Source: an uncultured Faecalibacterium sp. (GTDB taxonomy: Bacteria > Bacillota > Clostridia > Oscillospirales > Ruminococcaceae). From it: 13,569 nt of DNA. Numbering within the stretch: position 1 is the first letter of the stretch; the number at the start of each line of letters is the position of its first letter. The notes beneath the pieces are model-generated. The model was given only the letters and a program-made list of their open reading frames with translations. It ran no database searches and had not been told where the DNA came from. Position numbers and translations under genes: made by a program. Positions 6,602 to 13,569 of the stretch are shown here, in pieces. The DNA lies in assembly GCA_934553285.1 (NCBI GenBank), contig CAKTFD010000062.1, positions 1 to 13,569 on the forward strand. The letters run 5' to 3'.

Positions 6602-7447
6602 ATGAATATCAAACAGGCTTCCAAACAGAGCGGTGTGTCCGCCCCTAATATCCGCTTTTATGAAAAAGAGGGGCTGCTCACACCGGCACGCAGGCAGGAG
6701 AACGATTACCGCGATTACACAGCAGGGGATATCCGCACCCTTAAACTTATCCGGATGCTGCGTATGCTGGATGTTCCGCTGCCCACGATCAAAGCCGTGC
6801 TGCGTGGGGAGCAGCCGCTGCAGCAGGCCCTGCAGGCCCAGCAGATCGTGCTGGAACAGCAGGCGGCGCAGCTGGCAGCTGCCATGCGTTTTTGTGCAGA
6901 TCTTGCCCGTCAGCAGCCGCAGGCGGATACGCTGGACGTAGATGCCTGCCTGACCCGGATGACCGCCCCTGCCGCCCAGGAGGGCTTTTTCGCCGGCTGG
7001 ATCCGGGACTATCGCACGCTGGCGCAGGTGCAGCATCAGAAGCACTTTTTCTTTATCCCGGAGGGCAGCATCAATACCCCGCAGGCATTTACAGCGGCGC
7101 TGCAGATATACGCCGAGGACAACGGGCTGCAGCTCAGCCTTGACCGGGAGGGAATGTACCCGGAGTTTTCGCTGGACGGCATCCGGTACAAAGCCTACCG
7201 TGTCCAGGGCAAGTACCGGGATGAGATCTGCTGCGACGCCGTATCTCCGGAACAGCTGGATACCGGGCTGCCTTCCCGGCGGGAACAGCTGCTGCGCGGT
7301 GCGCGGGCCGTGCTGCCGTCCGTATGCACCTTTGCCGCCATTCTGGCAGCGGGGTGGGTGGCGACCGGCGGGCCGGACTGGCTCTGGCTGGCGGCGCTGG
7401 CAGCTGCCGGTGTGCTGCTGGGGCGCTGCTTTGAAAAATGGCTGTAA
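6602..7447 (+). CDS. MerR-family transcriptional regulator with C-terminal membrane segments
   Basis: A 281-residue regulator. The N-terminal winged helix-turn-helix (about 1-70) has the MerR signature: MNIKQASKQSGVSAPNIRFY, then EKEGLLTPAR, then DYRDYTAGDIRTLKLIRMLR. A Gln-rich helix at about 73-105 should be the dimer coiled coil. Residues 126-225 form a domain I do not recognise (FFAGWIRDYRTL, KHFFFIPEGSINTP). Two hydrophobic segments follow at about 236-254 and 258-276, separated by a short GGPDW turn, predicting a membrane hairpin with the tail inside. The ATG at 6602 has a strong GGAGGTGA 5 nt upstream. A longer in-frame start lies inside the preceding terminator and is rejected. The gene is preceded by a matching MerR operator and converges on the deacetylase gene. 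The inducer is unknown. Confidence 0.88.
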   Translation: MNIKQASKQSGVSAPNIRFYEKEGLLTPARRQENDYRDYTAGDIRTLKLIRMLRMLDVPLPTIKAVLRGEQPLQQALQAQQIVLEQQAAQLAAAMRFCADLARQQPQADTLDVDACLTRMTAPAAQEGFFAGWIRDYRTLAQVQHQKHFFFIPEGSINTPQAFTAALQIYAEDNGLQLSLDREGMYPEFSLDGIRYKAYRVQGKYRDEICCDAVSPEQLDTGLPSRREQLLRGARAVLPSVCTFAAILAAGWVATGGPDWLWLAALAAAGVLLGRCFEKWL

Positions 7448-7453
7448 GGCGTT

Positions 7454-8302
7454 TCAGCCCAGCGGCAGCGCCTCGGCTACGGTCAAAAAAGCGTAGCCGT
7501 TGTCCGTATACCAGCGGATGATGTCGGGCAGCGCCTCGGCGGTGGTGCGGGTGGTGGCCGAATCGTGCATCAGCACCACACAATGGGTCTGCTCGCCGGT
7601 CTCCCGCACCACATTGCGGTAGATGGTGTCCGCACTGGGGTGCCCGCCCACAGCGTCCTCCGCGCAGACGTTCCAGTCCACCCACTGCCAGCCCCGCTGT
7701 TCCACCTCGGTTTTCAGCTGCTGCATCAGCCCCTTGCCGCCGTACCGGCGGCTCACGGTGTTGGTGCTGCCGCCGGGGAACCGCAGATACCGGATGCTCC
7801 CGGCGTCCACATAGGGCGCAATGCGGCTCTTGAGCAGGTCGATATCCTTCCAGTAGGCGGCACTGCTGCGGTAGATATCGTTGTACTCGTGGGAAGCCGA
7901 GTGCAGCGCGATCTGGTGCCCGGCAGCGGCGGCTTCGGTCAGCAGGGGCAGGTATTTTTCGTTGTAACCGGTGGCTACCACAAAAAAAGTGCCATGCACC
8001 CCGGCGGCCTGCAGGGCGGCCAGTACGGCCGGGGTGGTCTTGCTGGGGCCATCGTCAAAGGTCAGGCAGACCCACTTTTCCGGCAGGGCAGCGGCCGTGT
8101 CCGGCGCGGTTCCGGTAGCCGCCGCCGGTGCAGCAGGGGAGAAGGGCATCGTATCCGGCGCGATGGTCAGATCGCCCGCCGCACAGCCCACTGGAGCGCG
8201 CACCGGCAAAAACCACCCCGCCGCAAACGCAGCCAGAGCCGCCGCAAGCAGCCCGCCGCATAGCCCGAGCTGCAGCCCGGTGTGCCGCAAAGAGATCTTC
8301 AT
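7454..8302 (-). CDS. Polysaccharide deacetylase (NodB/CE4 family), membrane-anchored or secreted
   Basis: It is predicted to remove N-acetyl groups from an extracellular glycan such as peptidoglycan, using a divalent metal. The protein has 282 residues. A hydrophobic signal or anchor segment at about 12-33 is followed by an Ala/Pro-rich linker to about 72. The CE4 motifs come in order: TFDDGPS (81-87, catalytic base and metal Asp), HSASH (134-138, metal His), RFPGGS (174-179), DWN-x-C-x-ED (from 209) and LMHDS (244-248). The ATG at 8302 follows AAAGGAGG with good spacing; an ATG ten codons upstream has none. The family resembles sporulation-type PdaA/PdaB proteins, but no subtype is assigned. 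Its stop lies 6 bp from the stop of the opposing MerR gene, with no terminator between. Confidence 0.92.
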   Translation of the reverse strand: MKISLRHTGLQLGLCGGLLAAALAAFAAGWFLPVRAPVGCAAGDLTIAPDTMPFSPAAPAAATGTAPDTAAALPEKWVCLTFDDGPSKTTPAVLAALQAAGVHGTFFVVATGYNEKYLPLLTEAAAAGHQIALHSASHEYNDIYRSSAAYWKDIDLLKSRIAPYVDAGSIRYLRFPGGSTNTVSRRYGGKGLMQQLKTEVEQRGWQWVDWNVCAEDAVGGHPSADTIYRNVVRETGEQTHCVVLMHDSATTRTTAEALPDIIRWYTDNGYAFLTVAEALPLG

Positions 8303-8340
8303 ACAAAACCCCTCCTTTTTGAAAATTGCCATAATGCAGG

Positions 8341-8394
8341 ACCGGCAGCGTCCGCGCAGCAGGACTCCTTGTGCGTTCTGCGCGAAATGCCGGT
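8341..8394 (-). repeat. Nested inverted repeat in the deacetylase leader
   Basis: Two perfect 7-bp inverted repeats are nested: ACCGGCA (8341-8347) with TGCCGGT (8388-8394), and CGCGCAG (8353-8359) with CTGCGCG (8378-8384). On the minus strand this would fold into a long interrupted hairpin about 40 nt before the deacetylase start. A minus-strand TATAGT (8420-8415) could be a -10 box for a transcript carrying it, but it has no good -35. Confidence 0.5.
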
Positions 8395-8462
8395 TTTGGA
8401 TACCGTGTGCTTCTACTATAGATATGAAACTGCAAAAAACTTATGAGAAACGCAGAAACTAC

Positions 8463-8491
8463 TTGACGAACCGGGAGAAATGTGTTACTAT
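8463..8491 (+). promoter_or_regulatory. Promoter of the tRNA-Leu pair
   Basis: TTGACG (8463-8468), a 17-bp spacer, then TACTAT (8486-8491). The expected start near 8498 gives a leader of about 56 nt before the first tRNA. It is the only strong plus-strand promoter seen between 8303 and 8553. Confidence 0.75.
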
Positions 8492-8553
8492 ATCCAAGCA
8501 GTCCGCACCAACGGTTTTCTACCTCAAAAACCGGAGAACTGTAGAACACGTAT

Positions 8554-8637
8554 GCGAGGGTGGCGGAACTGGCAGACGCGCACGTTTGAGGTGCGTGTGG
8601 TTTATCCTTGGGGGTTCAAATCCCCTCCCTCGCACCA
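8554..8637 (+). tRNA. tRNA-Leu (anticodon GAG)
   Basis: Acceptor arm GCGAGGG pairs with CCCTCGC, followed by encoded ACCA, so the CCA end is in the gene. The anticodon stem CACGT/GCGTG encloses the loop TTGAGGT with GAG at 8588-8590. The T-arm has GGTTCAAATCC. The D-arm GGCGGAACTGGCAGACGC and the long variable arm (GTTTATCCTTGG region) are typical of class II leucine tRNAs. It reads CUC and CUU codons. Length is 84 nt with CCA. Confidence 0.95.
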
Positions 8638-8640
8638 GAA

Positions 8641-8669
8641 GGCAAGCCGGTTTTTGGCTTGCCTTTTTT
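8641..8669 (+). terminator. Terminator-like hairpin between the two tRNA-Leu genes
   Basis: GGCAAGCC (8641-8648) pairs perfectly with GGCTTGCC (8656-8663) across a 7-nt loop, and six T residues follow (8664-8669). This is a canonical intrinsic terminator, only 3 nt after the first tRNA and 6 nt before the second. Confidence 0.75.
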
Positions 8670-8675
8670 CTTTGC

Positions 8676-8758
8676 GCAGAAGTGGTGGAATGGCAGACAC
8701 GCTGGTTTTAGGCACCAGTTCCTTGTGAGTGAGGGTTCAAGTCCCTTCTTCTGCACCA
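8676..8758 (+). tRNA. tRNA-Leu (anticodon UAG)
   Basis: Acceptor arm GCAGAAG pairs with CTTCTGC, followed by encoded ACCA. The anticodon stem CTGGT/ACCAG encloses the loop TTTAGGC with TAG at 8709-8711. The variable arm (TTCCTTGTGAGTG region) is long and the T-arm has GGGTTCAAGTCCC. It reads CUN codons, mainly CUA and CUG. Length is 83 nt with CCA. No separate promoter was seen in the 6 nt between the preceding hairpin and this gene. Confidence 0.95.
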
Positions 8759-8766
8759 AAAACCAG

Positions 8767-8812
8767 GCCCGCAGGCACGCTTGAGCAGTCAGGCATGTCT
8801 GCGGGCTTTTTT
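8767..8812 (+). terminator. Terminator of the tRNA-Leu pair
   Basis: GCCCGCAG (8767-8774) pairs with CTGCGGGC (8799-8806), extendable inward by three pairs including one G-U, followed by six T residues (8807-8812). The loop is fairly large, about 18-24 nt. Confidence 0.85.
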
Positions 8813-8845
8813 ACGTCAGCTGTGCTCCGTTATATTTCTACGGGC

Positions 8846-8885
8846 AAAATAAAAGGCCGCTGCACGTTTTTGTGCAGCGGCCTTT
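8846..8885 (-). terminator. Intrinsic terminator of pyrG
   Basis: A perfect 14-bp stem, AAAGGCCGCTGCAC (minus strand 8885-8872) with its complement (8865-8852), has a 6-nt loop and is followed on the minus strand by TTTTATTTT. It lies about 60 bp after the pyrG stop. It could also stop plus-strand read-through from the tRNA genes. Confidence 0.88.
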
Positions 8886-8946
8886 GTGTAAGATGGATCA
8901 GGCGGGTATTGGTGCTATCCTGGCGGTTCTGGAGATGGCCGCGGCA

Positions 8947-10578
<1,632 letters not shown>

Positions 10579-10628
10579 AAAAACACCATCCTCTATTATT
10601 TTTTCAATAAAAACTTTCCTAGTTCTTA

Positions 10629-11207
10629 CTATGTGCCCGTCTCCTCGTAATCTTCCAGGATCTGACGGGCGATATCGGCACGGTCCTGCCGGGTATCCAT
10701 AGCCTGCTTTTCAATATAGCGGTGCGCCGCAGCTTCGGTCATATGCGCGTGCTCCACCAGGCAGCACTTTGCGCGGCTTATCAGGCGCAGCTGGGAGATC
10801 TTGTCCTGCAAGCGGGCGTTCTCCTGGCGCAGGCGCTGCAGGCGGTGATTGCCGGCAGCAGCCATGTGCATGGCCTGCAGAAACAGGGTGTTGGTAAAAG
10901 GTTTGCTCAGCAGCAGCACGCCCTGCTCGTTCAGCGGGGTGAGCAGCTGCTCCGCCTGCGCGGCCTTGACCAGAAATACCACGCCGGCATCGGTCTGCTC
11001 CACGGCATTGATGCACAGCTCGTGCCCGAACTCATCGGGCAGGGGAGCATTGACCACGATCAGCTCAAAATCGGATTCCAGCATCCGCCGCCGGGCCTCG
11101 GCTCCGCTGGGGATGATCACCGGACGGCTGTAGCCTATCTCGGTCAGCCGTGCGGAAATATACTCGTTGGAGGTGGCACCGGCACTTACGATGAGTGCGC
11201 GTCCCAT
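10629..11207 (-). CDS. ANTAR-domain response regulator (NitR-like antiterminator) with degenerate receiver
   Basis: ANTAR proteins bind paired RNA hairpins in leader transcripts and prevent formation of a terminator. From the ATG at 11207 (AAAGGAG 8 nt upstream) the protein has 192 residues. A receiver-like domain covers 1-115, a helical linker about 120-142 (LQRLRQENARLQDKI), and the ANTAR domain about 135-188 (RLISRAKCCLVEHAHMTEAAAHRYIEKQAMD then RADIARQILEDYEE). The receiver keeps Lys102 (SKPF), but the usual phosphoacceptor Asp is Asn53 (VVNAPLPDEFG) and the first strand ends in SAG with no acidic pair, so ordinary phosphorylation is unlikely. It follows glnA by 33 bp, the arrangement I recall for the NitR regulator of Clostridium saccharobutylicum. 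The natural target is inferred to be the glnA leader. Confidence 0.87.
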   Translation of the reverse strand: MGRALIVSAGATSNEYISARLTEIGYSRPVIIPSGAEARRRMLESDFELIVVNAPLPDEFGHELCINAVEQTDAGVVFLVKAAQAEQLLTPLNEQGVLLLSKPFTNTLFLQAMHMAAAGNHRLQRLRQENARLQDKISQLRLISRAKCCLVEHAHMTEAAAHRYIEKQAMDTRQDRADIARQILEDYEETGT

Positions 11208-11240
11208 ATTTCGCGCTCCTTTCTCCTGCACAGGCAGGGA

Positions 11241-12560
11241 TCAGATGGCGTTGAAATAGTGGACACGCTCGTACTCGGCGCGGTCAGGCGCATCGTGCAG
11301 CGCGGCACAGCGCTTGAGTTCTTCCGAGAAATAGCGGCGCGAAAGCTCCTCCGGCAGCACCTGGTGCAAAAATGCGCTCTCTTCGGCCACCTGCACGGCT
11401 TCTTCCAGCGTAGCGGGCAGGGTCTCCAGCCCAAGCCCCTCGGCCTCGGATACATGGAACAGGTTCCGGTTCACCGGCGGCTGCAGCACCATGCGGTGCT
11501 CAATGCCGTCCAACCCGGCAGCCAGCACAAGGCCGATGGCCAGATACGGGTTGCAGGCGGGGTCCGGGCTGCGCAGCTCCATGCGGCAGTTATCGCCCTT
11601 TACCATGGGGATGCGCACCAGCTGGCTGCGGTTCTGGCGGCTCCAGCTTACATAGCGGGGTGCCTCGTCGCAGCCAAAGCGCTGGTAGCTGTTGGGCAGG
11701 GGATTGGTAAACACGGTCAGCTCCCGGCTGTGTGCCAGCACACCGGCCATAAAGCTGCCTGCAATGCTGTCCGGGGCAATATCGCCCTCAAACAGGTTTT
11801 TGCCGTCCATATAAAGGGATAGGTTGATGTGCAGGCCGCTGCCTGCCTGCTCCGGCAGGGGTTTGGGCAAAAAGCTGGCGTGCAGGCCGTTGCGCGTGGC
11901 AATGGCCCGGACGATCTGCTTGAACATCATCACATGATCCGCCGTTTTCAGGGGGCCTGCATAGCGGCAGTCGATCTCGTTCTGGCCGTTGCCGCTTTCG
12001 TGATGGCTGTGCTGGGGGCTCATGCCCATCTGCTCCATGGTCAGGCAGATATCCCGGCGGATGTTCTCGCCGGCATCCAGCGGCGCAACATCAAAATACC
12101 CGCCAAAATCGATGGGGATGCAGGTGGGGCGGCCCCGGTCGTCGTTCTCAAACAGATAAAATTCGCACTCGGTGCCTACATTGCAGGTAAGCCCCAGCTT
12201 TTTGAAGCGGCGGTTCACCGCCCGCAGAAAGCCGCGGCAGTTGCCGCCAAAGGAGGCTCCGTCCGGCTTTTCCACATCGCAGAAGAACTGCATCACCCGG
12301 CCTTCGGTAGGCCGCCAGGGCAGGATGGTCACGGTGGACAGATCCGGCCGGAGCACAAGGTCGCTTTCCTCCACATGCATAAAGCCTGCGATGGAGCTGC
12401 CATCAAAGCACACCCCGTCCTCCAGCGCCTTGGGCAGGTCGCTGGCCAGTACGGCAATGTTTTTCTGGGTGCCAAAGATATCACAGAAGGCAAAACGCAC
12501 AAATTTGACGTTGTTGTCCTCAACAAAATCAAGAATATCCTGTTGGGTCGAATAGCTCAT
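11241..12560 (-). CDS. glnA: Glutamine synthetase, type I-alpha
   Basis: It makes glutamine from glutamate, ammonia and ATP, the main route of ammonia assimilation. The 439-residue length matches the I-alpha group (like Bacillus subtilis GlnA), which lacks the insertion and adenylylation site of I-beta enzymes. Motifs are FDGSSIAGF (52-60), GTECEFYLF with metal ligands Glu131 and Glu133, ESGNGQNEID (188-197), SGLHINLS with His244, NPLPNSYQRF, the flap Glu299 in GCDEAPRY and MELRSPDPACNPYLA (327-341). Position 62 is His, where B. subtilis has the feedback-inhibition residue Arg62. The ATG at 12560 has GAGGGGG 6 nt upstream, directly preceded by a terminator-like hairpin. The ANTAR regulator follows 33 bp downstream. 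Confidence 0.97.
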   Translation of the reverse strand: MSYSTQQDILDFVEDNNVKFVRFAFCDIFGTQKNIAVLASDLPKALEDGVCFDGSSIAGFMHVEESDLVLRPDLSTVTILPWRPTEGRVMQFFCDVEKPDGASFGGNCRGFLRAVNRRFKKLGLTCNVGTECEFYLFENDDRGRPTCIPIDFGGYFDVAPLDAGENIRRDICLTMEQMGMSPQHSHHESGNGQNEIDCRYAGPLKTADHVMMFKQIVRAIATRNGLHASFLPKPLPEQAGSGLHINLSLYMDGKNLFEGDIAPDSIAGSFMAGVLAHSRELTVFTNPLPNSYQRFGCDEAPRYVSWSRQNRSQLVRIPMVKGDNCRMELRSPDPACNPYLAIGLVLAAGLDGIEHRMVLQPPVNRNLFHVSEAEGLGLETLPATLEEAVQVAEESAFLHQVLPEELSRRYFSEELKRCAALHDAPDRAEYERVHYFNAI

Positions 12561-12573
12561 AAATTACCCCCTC

Positions 12574-12623
12574 AAATAAAACGCCCAAAGGCCTGCCCTC
12601 AGGATGGGAGCAGGTCTTCGGGC
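12574..12623 (-). terminator. Terminator/attenuator in the glnA leader
   Basis: On the minus strand the arm 12623-12610 pairs with 12596-12583 over 14 positions with one G-U and one A-C mismatch; the core is CCTGC/GCAGG. The loop is 13 nt, and GTTTTATTT follows (12582-12574). The T-run ends one base before the glnA ribosome binding site (12573-12567), so no promoter can fit between it and glnA. It may both end transcripts of the upstream synthetase gene and control read-through into glnA. Confidence 0.7.
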
Positions 12624-12659
12624 TGGTGTAAGAAATAGGAAAAGGAGAATGGCAAATGG

Positions 12660-12677
12660 ATCCGGCAGCCTACGGAT
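12660..12677 (-). other. Small hairpin upstream of the glnA attenuator
   Basis: On the minus strand ATCCG (12677-12673) pairs with CGGAT (12664-12660) across an 8-nt loop (TAGGCTGC). It lies about 36 nt before the attenuator stem. It could be one of the paired hairpins bound by ANTAR proteins, but the loop does not clearly show the expected six-base A-x-x-G pattern. Confidence 0.3.
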
Positions 12678-12705
12678 GCTTTGTCTTTACGCTGTTATAG
12701 GGATA

Positions 12706-13569
12706 TCAGACGTAGTAAAGCATCTTGCTGTAGCTGGGCAGAGGCCAGTAATCCTCGCCGCAGATGGTTTCAGCATCATCAGCGGCAGCACGCAGGGCAT
12801 CCATCACGGGGAGAACGTTGTCATGGAAGGCGGTGGCCTTATCAGCCTCGGTAGACAGTGCCTTGGCGGCATTCACGGCATCCTGCAGGGTATCGATGGC
12901 ATCGCTCATGGCATCGGCATCGGCAGAGAGCTTTTCCAGGGTCTTGGTCTCGCTGCGCACGCTGATGTGCTCGCTGACAGCCAGCTTGGAGGCGGCGGTA
13001 TTGGCAACCTCGCTCATGTAGGCATTGACGGCGGGCAGCAGCTGCTTGCGGGCCATCTCCAGCATGGTCAGAGCCTCGATGTTGATGATCTTGGAGTAAT
13101 GCTCCAGCTCAACCTCGTAACGGCTGTGCATCTCCACCTTGGTCAGCACGCCGAACTCCTCCATCAGGGCGATGTTCTTGGGTGCGATCAGGGCAGGCAG
13201 AGCAGCGGGGGTATTCTTCTTGTTGGGCAGGCCGCGCTTGGCTGCTTCGGCCTCCCACTCGGCGGTGTAGCCGTTGCCGTTAAAGATAACACGGCGGTGG
13301 TCGCGGATGGTGCGCTTTACCAGAGCAATGGCTGCGCTGGTAAAGTCCTCAGCGCCCTCCAGCTCGTCGGCGTAACCCTTCAGCTCCTTGGCGACAGCAG
13401 TGTTCAGGATGGTGTTGCAGTCGCTCAGGTTCTCAGCGGAGCCGGGCATACGGAACTCGAACTTGTTGCCGGTGAAGGCAAAGGGAGAGGTACGGTTGCG
13501 GTCGGTGGTGTCCTTGCTGAACTTGGGCAGAACATCCACGCCCAGATCCATCTTCATCTTGACGGGGCC
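12706..13569 (-). CDS. glnN: Glutamine synthetase type III, C-terminal part
   Basis: The open frame enters at the window end and gives about 287 residues; type III enzymes are about 700 residues, so over half the gene lies outside. Visible type III features are DRNRTSPFAFTGNKFEFRMPGS, with the substrate-binding FEFR segment, a following NTILNTAVAKEL segment, RDHRRVIFNGNGY, KNTPAALPAL, the EVELEHYSKIINIEALTMLEMARKQLLPA helix region (split here as YEVELEHYSKIIN and MLEMARKQLLPA), and the end YWPLPSYSKMLYYV. It makes glutamine from glutamate and ammonia as a large oligomer. The gene lies 145 bp upstream of glnA on the same strand. Frequent GCT, GTC and AAG codons suggest high expression. The start and promoter are not in the window. 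Confidence 0.93.
   Translation of the reverse strand, partial: GPVKMKMDLGVDVLPKFSKDTTDRNRTSPFAFTGNKFEFRMPGSAENLSDCNTILNTAVAKELKGYADELEGAEDFTSAAIALVKRTIRDHRRVIFNGNGYTAEWEAEAAKRGLPNKKNTPAALPALIAPKNIALMEEFGVLTKVEMHSRYEVELEHYSKIINIEALTMLEMARKQLLPAVNAYMSEVANTAASKLAVSEHISVRSETKTLEKLSADADAMSDAIDTLQDAVNAAKALSTEADKATAFHDNVLPVMDALRAAADDAETICGEDYWPLPSYSKMLYYV

Noticed and set aside
8502..8553. Alternative hairpins in the tRNA leader (CGGTTTT/AAAACCG at 8512-8533 versus TTCTAC/GTAGAA at 8516-8546)
   Set aside because: They are mutually exclusive and look switch-like, but the stems are short and AT-rich with no U-tract or conserved motif, so chance is the simpler explanation.
10722..12638. Plus-strand open frames opposite the ANTAR and glnA genes
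   Set aside because: Antisense shadows; glnA and the ANTAR gene are certain on the minus strand with good start sites.
12615..12660. Possible glnA promoter (TTGCCA then TTACAC) just upstream of the attenuator
   Set aside because: The -10 matches consensus at only two positions, and a transcript from it would lack most of the 5' arm of the terminator hairpin.

Overview
The window looks like chromosomal DNA from a GC-rich member of the Clostridia, most likely Faecalibacterium or a close Oscillospiraceae/Ruminococcaceae relative. This rests on the gene set (DUF4364 and DUF951 proteins, full-length Sua5-type TsaC, a type III glutamine synthetase, an ANTAR regulator next to glnA), strong AGGAGG-type ribosome binding sites, intrinsic terminators with U-tracts, and protein style. 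The genus is inferred from memory of these families, not from a search. Nearly all of the window is ordinary chromosomal coding sequence. I saw no insertion sequence, phage gene or CRISPR array.

Layout. Positions 1-1134 (minus strand) hold the start of a DUF4364 gene and a three-domain S1-type RNA-binding protein. A divergent intergenic region (1135-1335) carries a good plus-strand promoter. It drives an apparent six-gene operon (1336-6474): DUF951 protein, prfA, tsaC, coaE, a membrane-anchored lytic transglycosylase and an M18 aminopeptidase, closed by a strong terminator at 6499-6540. Next comes a MerR-family regulator (6602-7447) with two C-terminal membrane segments, preceded by a textbook MerR operator/promoter with a 19-bp spacer. 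It converges, with 6 bp between stop codons, on a polysaccharide deacetylase gene (7454-8302, minus). The stretch 8303-8553 holds the deacetylase leader, with a nested inverted repeat, and a consensus promoter for two tandem tRNA-Leu genes (GAG and UAG anticodons), each followed by a terminator-like hairpin.

From 8846 to the end everything is on the minus strand and centres on glutamine. In transcription order: the C-terminal part of a type III glutamine synthetase (cut by the window end), a type I-alpha glutamine synthetase (glnA), an ANTAR-domain regulator with a degenerate receiver domain, and CTP synthase (pyrG, a glutamine-using enzyme). A terminator-like hairpin ends directly before the glnA ribosome binding site, leaving no room for a promoter after it. 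It therefore looks like an attenuator, and the ANTAR protein encoded just downstream is the obvious candidate antiterminator. That circuit and the self-regulating, membrane-tethered MerR protein are the most interesting parts of the window.
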